This document shows positions 1-7,073 of a DNA stretch of 64,000 bases, piece after piece; positions within the stretch are counted from its first letter, which is position 1, and each line of letters begins with the position of its first letter. The notes under the pieces were generated by a model. That model was not told the origin of the DNA. It did no database searches and was given only the letters and a program-made list of their open reading frames with translations. The stretch is taken from assembly GCF_039545095.1 (NCBI RefSeq), contig NZ_BAABRS010000003.1, forward strand, positions 372,001 to 436,000, given 5' to 3'. Source of the stretch: Fodinibius salicampi. GTDB lineage: Bacteria > Bacteroidota > Rhodothermia > Balneolales > Balneolaceae. A program made the translations under genes and the position numbers.

Positions 1-1437
1 AATATACAAAGTGATTCCCTCGCGGACCATATTTATCCACTCTTGGAGCATGATTCTCCACAAGTGCGGGCAGAGGCAATAAGAACGCTTTACTTTTTGG
101 GAAGCCAGCACATGGTCGAAAAGATCAGACCTCTGATATACGACCCTTCGTATGAAGTCAAAATGGCCGCTTTTGAGTACCTTTTTGAATATTCATCGGA
201 AGAAACTATAGTTATACTGGACCGCTATTTGGATCACAATAATCTTGAAATATCGGATGCCGCACTGGCAAGCCTGGCGCTTGAAACCCGAAATAATCCA
301 ACATTGAAAAACATCTACAAGCTGGAGCAACGGATTGACGAGCGACTGGGTGCATTGGAGCTTTCGTCAGATTCAGATGCATCCCTTTCAAAGGGAGCCA
401 AACTTCGACTGCTGGATATCGTTAGTAATGCGGGCATCTCGGATTATTATTCATACATAGAAACAATGTTGGCACATGAGGACCCAGAGGTAAAGCGGAA
501 AGCAATCCTGAGCGCCGGTAGAACACTCAATCCCGATTTTATCGATCCCCTGATCTCATTCCTGGCAGATAAAAAGTATCTCGATACCGCCCGAAAAGCA
601 CTCATCAACTATAACACGCCGGCTATAGACCCTTTTATCTCTGCAATTAAAAACCGGGCCTACCCAATCAGAGCGCTGCGGAATCTGCCCTCTGTAATCG
701 AAAAGTTTGATTCCCAGCAGGCAGTAGTGGCCCTTTTCGATCTCCTTGATGACCAAGACCAGAAGCTGCGTGTGAAATCAGTTCGTGCACTGAACAATAT
801 GAAAACCTCACATCCCGAACTCGTTTTCAACAGCAAGGAAATTGCTCGCCACCTTCTGCAGCAAGGGAAGCTCTACCTAGAAACGCTCTCAGCTATGTAT
901 GCCCAGATTATCGTTAACTACCGTAGAAGCCAGAAAGAAGGATTACCAGAACAAGAGGATGGGCAGAAAAGAGCACGGCGAGAGCTGATCGATCTGCTGG
1001 AAAAAAGGCTGGATATGGATCTGGAATTAATTTTCGGGCTTCTGGAGTTGAAGTATCCCGCTGAGGAGGTTAACCTGATTTACAATGGCGTCCGCAGCAA
1101 CAAACCCGAGCAGCAGAACAACGCCATCGAGTTTTTGGATAACCTGCTGGAACCCGACCTGAAACGTGTATTGATTCCCGTAGTTGAAATGACCGTGCTG
1201 GATTCGGTTTCCGAAGAGGTATTGCGCTCGCACAGACTTAAAATTCCCAGTGAAAAAGAGTGCTTCGAGATGCTGCTGGAGGAAGGAGATCTCCAAATAA
1301 AGCTAGCGGTACTAAAATTGATATCCGAGCTGGAGGATAAAAAGTATCTCACTATTGTAAAATCCTATTCAAAAAACAACAATACCCAAGTACGCCAGAT
1401 TGCGAATAAGGCACTCAGCAAAATACTTGAAAGGTAG
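1..1437 (+). CDS. HEAT-repeat protein, C-terminal part (5' end outside window)
   Basis: The reading frame is open from base 1 to the stop at 1435-1437, so the first ATG at 43 is probably internal and the gene starts upstream of the window. The visible ~478 residues are helical HEAT-type repeats: repeated 'D..VR..A...L' style units such as SPQVRAEAIRTLYFLG, DPEVKRKAILSAGRTL and QKLRVKSVRALNNM. Repeats of this kind make a curved solenoid that binds other proteins. No signal peptide or membrane segment is visible in this part. The C-terminal stretch (LELIFGLLELKYPAEEVNLI, then FLDNLLEPDLKRVL) resembles what I remember of HEAT-repeat tails on Npt1/Npt2-type nucleotide transporters of Bacteroidota; that is a weak inference, because the transporter part would lie outside the window. 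It converges on the serine hydrolase gene that follows. Confidence 0.75.
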   Translation, partial: NIQSDSLADHIYPLLEHDSPQVRAEAIRTLYFLGSQHMVEKIRPLIYDPSYEVKMAAFEYLFEYSSEETIVILDRYLDHNNLEISDAALASLALETRNNPTLKNIYKLEQRIDERLGALELSSDSDASLSKGAKLRLLDIVSNAGISDYYSYIETMLAHEDPEVKRKAILSAGRTLNPDFIDPLISFLADKKYLDTARKALINYNTPAIDPFISAIKNRAYPIRALRNLPSVIEKFDSQQAVVALFDLLDDQDQKLRVKSVRALNNMKTSHPELVFNSKEIARHLLQQGKLYLETLSAMYAQIIVNYRRSQKEGLPEQEDGQKRARRELIDLLEKRLDMDLELIFGLLELKYPAEEVNLIYNGVRSNKPEQQNNAIEFLDNLLEPDLKRVLIPVVEMTVLDSVSEEVLRSHRLKIPSEKECFEMLLEEGDLQIKLAVLKLISELEDKKYLTIVKSYSKNNNTQVRQIANKALSKILER

Positions 1438-1544
1438 AACAATAGGATCTTTACCAAATGCTTAGCTATATAACAGGAACCTCTCCGACACTCAGTTCTT
1501 GTAGACAACTAGATTACACCGGACGCGGAAGGTACCAACAGGTA

Positions 1545-2801
1545 CTACTTAATAAGCCTGTCAATCCTGGTTGCAAGTGTGTAGTGATCTGAACTTGAAT
1601 TCTGTCTCAGCACATTTGACATCAACACAGCCAGATAGGTCCGGCCATCCGGATGCTCTACAATGGCTACCGAATTCATGTAATTATAGACGTTACCCAT
1701 ATATTTTCCGCACTTAAAACCTTCTTCCTGCTGGCATTTATACAAGCTTCCTGACTTAAAATAGACGGCGGCGTTCGTCAGCGCCGGGGAAGCCGCATAC
1801 CGGATTCGCCGATCTGTTTGGTACAGGATCCTTTTCATCTCAAGGCTGGATTTTGGATCGACAATTTCACCTTTCTCCATAGAAACCAAGAACTTCATCA
1901 TGCCCAGTGTAGTGCCGGTACTTCCACCACTCGGAGGCACAATATTCGCTGCCTCACGGGTAAAAAACCGGCCCAACCGCCATTCATTTGTTGTAATCCC
2001 AATTGTTCTCAGCGGATCATTGACGATGGAAACAGCGATCTGAGCAAGTTCTTTTTTCGGGGTCGTCTTGAAATATTCTTCCGCTTCCTCCTCCCTTAGA
2101 CTAGGATATTCTTCTCCGAACGCCCGCATCAGTATGCATTCTCTCCACATAACACTGGCGGCGGCATTGCTGCTGACCGAGATCATGTGGTCGGTCCATT
2201 CGTACAGCGAGAATCGGTCATCCTGCCTGACATATCTCCGTTCGTAGTGGCCCGTTTCCGGATTATAGATCGGCACATTATGTTGGTTGGGAATCACCCA
2301 TCGTCCGCCATACACCTCACGTTCCCTCAGCAGCTCCTGTCGTTTTGTAAAAGAATCGGGATACAGCCGCTCCAGCTCGCTGAAGAGGCCTGCAAGGACA
2401 GCCAACTTACCCACACTTCCAGGTTGATATCCCACGTTTTGCTTGCGCTGGGCATACCGGATGGGTCGACCTTCAGTAATATCAAGTATCCCGACGGAAT
2501 AACTGGGATCAAGCGTGGAGAAAATGGCATCAACTTCTTTTTGCAGCTCAGGATCAGGAGATAGAATTTCTTGCAGGCTGTCGCCGCGAGATCCGTTGAG
2601 CTTTAGTTTGATATCAGCAATCGATTTCCGGGCACCGGGCGGAGGCAGCTCACCCTTAATCTCGCCACTCATAATACGCTCCAGATAGAGTAGTCGTTCG
2701 ATGCCCGTCTTCTCATATCCATCAATAGGATACGTAGCGGCTCCAATTATGAATGCCAAACAAAAAATAAAGGCAAGGTAGAATTTTATCTGTTTCGTCA
2801 T
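1545..2801 (-). CDS. Exported serine hydrolase, class A beta-lactamase fold
   Basis: 418 residues with an N-terminal hydrophobic segment (about residues 7-23), so exported or membrane-anchored. Motifs of the penicillin-binding/beta-lactamase superfamily are in order: SxxK as S129-V-G-K132 in QPGSVGK, SxN as SSN in ISVSSNAAAS near residue 211, and a KTG-like box as KSG in YFKSGSLY near residue 352. These define the acyl-serine active site of class A-like enzymes. At 418 residues it is longer than a secreted class A beta-lactamase (~290), with an extra ~100-residue N-terminal region. It could be a beta-lactamase, but a peptidoglycan or ester hydrolase is just as likely. Its ATG is 3 bp after the stop of the upstream PEP-synthase-like gene, so the two are almost certainly co-transcribed and translationally coupled. 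Confidence 0.8.
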   Translation of the reverse strand: MTKQIKFYLAFIFCLAFIIGAATYPIDGYEKTGIERLLYLERIMSGEIKGELPPPGARKSIADIKLKLNGSRGDSLQEILSPDPELQKEVDAIFSTLDPSYSVGILDITEGRPIRYAQRKQNVGYQPGSVGKLAVLAGLFSELERLYPDSFTKRQELLREREVYGGRWVIPNQHNVPIYNPETGHYERRYVRQDDRFSLYEWTDHMISVSSNAAASVMWRECILMRAFGEEYPSLREEEAEEYFKTTPKKELAQIAVSIVNDPLRTIGITTNEWRLGRFFTREAANIVPPSGGSTGTTLGMMKFLVSMEKGEIVDPKSSLEMKRILYQTDRRIRYAASPALTNAAVYFKSGSLYKCQQEEGFKCGKYMGNVYNYMNSVAIVEHPDGRTYLAVLMSNVLRQNSSSDHYTLATRIDRLIK

Positions 2802-2804
2802 CTT

Positions 2805-5717
2805 TTATAAGGATGTGGAAAGTTTTATTTGTTTGTTCCCGGGGATGTCGGGTGTGATCGATTCCAGGTAGGCGGAGCCCTGTGCTCGTTTGTTCTCTAC
2901 AAAGGGGCGGATCTGGAACAGCCATAGCTTGTTATCCTTAAAGCCGAGCTCCACGTCATAGGGCCCTTCCGATTCAATACCCGGTGTATTAGGCATAATC
3001 TTCTTGATCGAGTCCGAAAAGGCCCGGATATCCCGGATATTCTGCTCGTTCAATATGGGCTGTTCAAAGGTAGCCGCCTGCCGGGCCGTGCCTCCGGTCA
3101 ACGGTAACCGGTTGTAATACGGCTCCCGCGCAGGTGACAACAGCACAGCCTCTCCGGATGACTTAAGCAGGTAAGACTCGGCAACCTGCCCGTCAACAGC
3201 GCCTCCTGCACCCCGACTGAAAGCCAGGGTGATCTCATCATTATTTCCGGTCCCGATGCCCTTCGTGATCAGAACACCTGAATAATCTACATCCACGCTG
3301 GGTATGATGAGCAGGGAGGGATACACATTTTCCGGGTTGAGCAGGTACTGTTGCCTCCATTTGTAACTTCGTTCCGTGTATGGAGAGGCCCATACATCCT
3401 TAATCCCCTGGATAATTTTTTGCTTGTCCACGGCATTGAATACGGTAAGATTGAGTCCTGCTCCAGTAAATTCTTTCAGGTCTTCCATGTTGGTATCACT
3501 CCGGATGAAAACGGGCAGCTCTCCCATCGGTTGCCCCAGGATTGACTGGAATTTCTCCTCCAGCTCTTTCCGAAAGTGCGGCAGTAGCTCTATCTTTTTG
3601 ATAGCCTCCCGCAGCACTTCAAGCTGATTCAATTGGTATTTTTCTATCTCTGGCGCCGGTTCTCCCCGGCTACGCATCTGCTCAGCTGTGGCATATGTAT
3701 TATTAAGGAATTGCCAGTAACTAACATTTCGACCAGGCATCTCTTGCTCCAAATGTTGGCGGAATATCCCGAATGGAACAACGAGGCCTTCCACCACCTT
3801 GTCAGGGAACATCTGTTTCAATTGACCGAGGTTAGCCGCCTTGGGTCCCGATAGTTTGCCGGAATCTCTTGCATTAATATCGCGCAGATTCAAGATAGAG
3901 GTCTGGTCGAGCCGAATACTGTCAATTGGCACCCGGATGCGCTCTTCGTTTCTGGCTGTTATAGTAAACAGCGCCCGTTCTTCTTCCGTCATTTTTTCTG
4001 CTGGTTTCATTACTACTGTGCCCCGGTTGGAAACCGCATAGAACACCATCTTCCCGGCATGTGATTTAAGTTCCTCCAGGTTTGTGTTGGAGATCACCGC
4101 ATTGGGGATGCCCAGGTTGCGGGCCAGCAGCTGAACATGAGAAACAAGGTTGCCCTCAGAGACCGTGGCGATCCCTGCAACAGGCTTCATATCCGCTGGA
4201 GGCCGTTCAAACAGATAGATTTTGTCTGGGGCAACTTCTAAATCATCCGGATTCCCCTCAACCACTACTAGTTCTCCAAATGCGAAACCGGGATTAAGCC
4301 CCCGTATATGTCCTTGGTTGGCTATACCCATCATGCTGTTGTTCAGCCCGGTTTGCTGGGCGATAAAATCTCCGAGCCGGCCCACGCTCTCTCCAAGCGG
4401 CAGCAGTACGGACGAACGGATACGGTCATCAATAAAGCCGGTTGCCAGTGGCTCAAAGCCGCTGAACAGTGAAACAACTTCATTATAGGTAGCCTTTACA
4501 GTTCCCGTACCCCATTCCACCTGACTTCTTAACGTCTGCAGGTAGTTACTCAGGTTATTCACGGTAATAGTCTCGGCTGCCGGCGGTGCTACATGATCCG
4601 AGACCTGCCGCCATTCCCACAGCTCTATGTACCCGGCAGCGGCCGCCGTCCGGCCCAGATAGTACGTTTTGTGTAGCAAGTTTTCCAAATTTTTGGGCTG
4701 CCAGCTGGTGGCTTCTTTATAGACTAGTTCCTCCAGTTTGTTTGAAAGATCAAGCAGGGCAATACGGGCACTTACTTTTTTTTCTTCAAGTAGTCCCTCC
4801 CGAATTTCAAACGCCATTGAGGACGCTGTAGTAATTCTCGGTCTTGGACTCGTAAGTTGTTCAAGCTTATCGATCTGTGATGACAGTGAAGCTTTTAACT
4901 GCGAGGGAGACAGCAAAGCCACTTCTTTCCGCAGCAGGTTGACATCCACCGGCTGGAAAAATTCCCGCATCGTAGAGATCAATTCATCAAATTGTGCTTT
5001 GAGCTTTGCAGACAGTTTGTCCGCGTGTTTTTGTTTAAAAGAAATTACATCCTGGATATCTGACGACTCTGGCTGCCCGTGAATTTTTACACGCAAATCC
5101 ATGAACGCTGGATACTGGTCGGAAATAACCTGCGACTGACTGCGCATCTGCTGTGCTACGTTACTGTCTCCCTTGTGCGGGAGGTCCTTGAGCGCCTGGC
5201 GAATCAGAAAATAATGCTGTTGGATCCTTTCGTCATCTGAGAGCAACCATGTAAAAAACTCACGTCCCCATGCCTGTTCATCCTCAGCCTGTATAGCTCC
5301 GCGATAGTACTGTGCTTTCCGGAGAATCCATCCGTTGTCGATACTGCGCAGATACTTCTCCAACTGGTATTGCTTGAGCCGGGAATGGTTGTGACCGGAA
5401 TCCCAAAACGATTGATGGTCGGTGGTCGCTAATATTTGTCCTAAAAAAATGTGATTTGATTTTTGAAGAGCAACCACTTCATCTTTATACCGGGCACGCT
5501 GCTTACCGCCCCGCTCGGGGCACCGCTCTTTCGGTGGAACAACTGATCCATCCGGGCAAAACCATCTAAGGTCCTTATAGGGACCTCGCACATCCTGTTT
5601 ATAGGCTTCAATTCGCTCCTGGATGGACCCATTCTCAACTTTTTGAGCATGGAGCTGACTAGACAAGAAAAAAACCAGGAAAAACAGTAATGCTCTTTTT
5701 AGCGTGATTGTCATCAT
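2805..5717 (-). CDS. Exported PEP/pyruvate-binding, PEP-synthase-like protein
   Basis: 970 residues starting with a clear signal peptide (KRALLFFLVFFLSSQLHAQ). The first ~450 residues are mostly helical and unassigned. A phosphohistidine swivel domain of the PEP-utilising family lies around residues 475-560; the motif GNLVSHVQLLARNLGIP contains the expected swivel His527. From about residue 620 there is a PPDK_N/ATP-grasp-type domain (GPKAANLGQLKQMFP, then FIRSDTNMEDLKEFTGAGL, and C-terminal GPYDVELGFKDNKLWLFQIR). The classic C-terminal PEP-binding barrel is absent, and the swivel precedes the ATP-grasp domain, the reverse of PpsA. In the cytoplasm such proteins move phosphate from ATP through a His. 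Here the protein appears to be exported, where ATP is not expected, so the reaction is unknown. It is the first gene of a pair with the serine hydrolase. Confidence 0.78.
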   Translation of the reverse strand: MMTITLKRALLFFLVFFLSSQLHAQKVENGSIQERIEAYKQDVRGPYKDLRWFCPDGSVVPPKERCPERGGKQRARYKDEVVALQKSNHIFLGQILATTDHQSFWDSGHNHSRLKQYQLEKYLRSIDNGWILRKAQYYRGAIQAEDEQAWGREFFTWLLSDDERIQQHYFLIRQALKDLPHKGDSNVAQQMRSQSQVISDQYPAFMDLRVKIHGQPESSDIQDVISFKQKHADKLSAKLKAQFDELISTMREFFQPVDVNLLRKEVALLSPSQLKASLSSQIDKLEQLTSPRPRITTASSMAFEIREGLLEEKKVSARIALLDLSNKLEELVYKEATSWQPKNLENLLHKTYYLGRTAAAAGYIELWEWRQVSDHVAPPAAETITVNNLSNYLQTLRSQVEWGTGTVKATYNEVVSLFSGFEPLATGFIDDRIRSSVLLPLGESVGRLGDFIAQQTGLNNSMMGIANQGHIRGLNPGFAFGELVVVEGNPDDLEVAPDKIYLFERPPADMKPVAGIATVSEGNLVSHVQLLARNLGIPNAVISNTNLEELKSHAGKMVFYAVSNRGTVVMKPAEKMTEEERALFTITARNEERIRVPIDSIRLDQTSILNLRDINARDSGKLSGPKAANLGQLKQMFPDKVVEGLVVPFGIFRQHLEQEMPGRNVSYWQFLNNTYATAEQMRSRGEPAPEIEKYQLNQLEVLREAIKKIELLPHFRKELEEKFQSILGQPMGELPVFIRSDTNMEDLKEFTGAGLNLTVFNAVDKQKIIQGIKDVWASPYTERSYKWRQQYLLNPENVYPSLLIIPSVDVDYSGVLITKGIGTGNNDEITLAFSRGAGGAVDGQVAESYLLKSSGEAVLLSPAREPYYNRLPLTGGTARQAATFEQPILNEQNIRDIRAFSDSIKKIMPNTPGIESEGPYDVELGFKDNKLWLFQIRPFVENKRAQGSAYLESITPDIPGNKQIKLSTSL

Positions 5718-6021
5718 CTAAAGATACTTTTTTATCATTGTTTAAAATACGTAACAAGCTTTATCGTCCTTTGCCTTTTGAGTGTTAACCAAGACAAGCG
5801 CTAGATTAATGCACACGGAAGAATTGCAGATTTATACAATATCATTCAAAGACCATTGATAATCAATTCTTAATAAAGAAGTAATGACCTCTCCTTATAA
5901 ATAAAGATAGGTGCTTGGCAGGGTATTATATAGGCAGAAATACTCCTTTAATAGGACTAAAGTAAATCAACCGCTATAAAAAATTTTTTGCCAATTATAT
6001 ATAAATGACTATAATTTATAT
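5718..6021. other. Intergenic region between divergent genes; lexA promoter at right end
   Basis: AT-rich 304-bp gap between the start of the exported PEP-synthase-like gene (minus) and lexA (plus), so both promoters should lie here. It contains an imperfect dyad ACTCCTTTAATAGGACT at 5942-5958 and the lexA promoter/dyad described separately. No ORF worth calling was seen. Confidence 0.6.
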
Positions 6022-6023
6022 AT
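5988..6023 (+). promoter_or_regulatory. Candidate lexA promoter with overlapping operator-like dyad
   Basis: TTGCCA at 5988-5993 and TATAAT at 6010-6015 are separated by 16 bp and read like -35/-10 boxes. A perfect 10-bp inverted repeat, ATATATAAAT (5997-6006) and ATTTATATAT (6014-6023), has a 7-bp spacer and overlaps the -10 box and the start codon at 6022. The -10 position predicts transcription starting at or next to the ATG, that is, a leaderless mRNA; no Shine-Dalgarno sequence precedes the ATG. Autorepression through this dyad is an inference. AT-only dyads also arise by chance. Confidence 0.45.
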
Positions 6024-6669
6024 GGAATATCCAAAACTGACAAACAAGCAAAACGACTTCTTTAACTTCCTTGTGCGGTATGTCAGAGAGTTTGAACAGT
6101 GGCCTTCCCATCAGGACCTCATGGATGAGTTCGGGTTTAAGTCGCCCCGAAGTATCACGCAGCTGTATGAGGCGCTGATTAAGAAAAATCACTTGGTTAA
6201 GGCGGATTGGGGAGAGTATGATTTCCATCCCGTACAGAAGTTTAACCTCAGTGAAAATGAGGAAGACGAGGAGTATGGCATACCCATTGTCGGACTTATT
6301 ACCGCCGGCGGGATGCAGGAAGCGGTGGAAGAGGATCTGGGCCGGGTAACCCTGAAGTCTATCCTTCCCAACTATGATAAGATGAAGGCGGTGGTGGTTT
6401 CCGGGCAAAGCATGCGAGGAGCCGGGATCAATAATGGTGACATTGTGCTCCTGGCCCAGACGGATATCTTCGATGGCGATATCGGGGCCGTACGATATCG
6501 CGGAGAAACCAGCCTGAAACGCATCTACAGCACCCCGAACGGGATGAGGCTCAAACCGGCAAATGAAGATTTTGAGCCCATCACCATTGAACCGGGAGAG
6601 TTTGAGGAGGTAAATATCATCGGGAAGTATGTGGGCCATATCAATGATAAGGGACTCCACAAAGTGTAG
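6022..6669 (+). CDS. lexA: LexA-family SOS repressor
   Basis: 215 residues, the usual LexA length. The N-terminus (about 1-70) is the LexA winged-helix DNA-binding domain: LTNKQNDFFNFLVRYVREFE, then SPRSITQLYEALIKK. The C-terminal S24 peptidase domain carries the self-cleavage Ala95-Gly96 bond in GLITAGG, the nucleophile Ser130 in VSGQSMRG and the general base Lys166 in TSLKRIY. The Ser-Lys spacing matches the family. RecA-stimulated self-cleavage between Ala and Gly would relieve repression of DNA-damage genes. The cleavage bond AG (not CG) and the DNA-binding domain argue against UmuD. It stands alone, without imuA/imuB/dnaE2 neighbours. The start is chosen because the protein begins at the normal position of the HTH, although no ribosome binding site is seen. 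Confidence 0.92.
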   Translation: MEYPKLTNKQNDFFNFLVRYVREFEQWPSHQDLMDEFGFKSPRSITQLYEALIKKNHLVKADWGEYDFHPVQKFNLSENEEDEEYGIPIVGLITAGGMQEAVEEDLGRVTLKSILPNYDKMKAVVVSGQSMRGAGINNGDIVLLAQTDIFDGDIGAVRYRGETSLKRIYSTPNGMRLKPANEDFEPITIEPGEFEEVNIIGKYVGHINDKGLHKV

Positions 6670-7073
6670 GGTAGCCCGGCTTCTCAATCACCATCTGATC
6701 ATCCAGCCCATATAACACCTGCCATTCCACGGATGTAAAAATAAACCAACATTTTATTTATCCCATTCTAAGCTCTGGAAAGGGAACAAGCAAAAAGAAA
6801 AGGCCAGCCGATCAAGGCTGACCTTTTCTTGTTCTCCCAAAACAAACTTATCACGGATTCTCACGGAAGTAGTGGATAGCTATTTATGGTGACACATATT
6901 TCGGCAGTGGAAACCAAGCATATATCGTCGGTGGCCCGTTTCCGGTAGTTATTTACGAAGGGTTAACTCTTATTTATTAAGATAATAATTCATCCCCTTC
7001 GAAGAGTTAAATAACACTCCAAAATTTGTATCAATATCTTCCCTCAGAATTTTCTCCGGACGGATCTACGAAA
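6670..7073. other. Intergenic region between convergent lexA and sensor kinase
   Basis: 404 bp between two convergent genes. It holds the bidirectional terminator at 6795-6830 and a near-perfect 11-bp direct repeat, CGAAGGGTTAA (6956-6966) and CGAAGAGTTAA (7000-7010), of unknown meaning. No convincing ORF. Confidence 0.5.
6795..6830. terminator. Bidirectional rho-independent terminator
   Basis: A 15-bp stem, AAGAAAAGGCCAGCC (6795-6809) and GGCTGACCTTTTCTT (6816-6830), with one G-T wobble and a 6-base loop. A-rich and T-rich ends make it usable in both directions, for lexA on the plus strand and the kinase gene on the minus strand. Confidence 0.75.
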
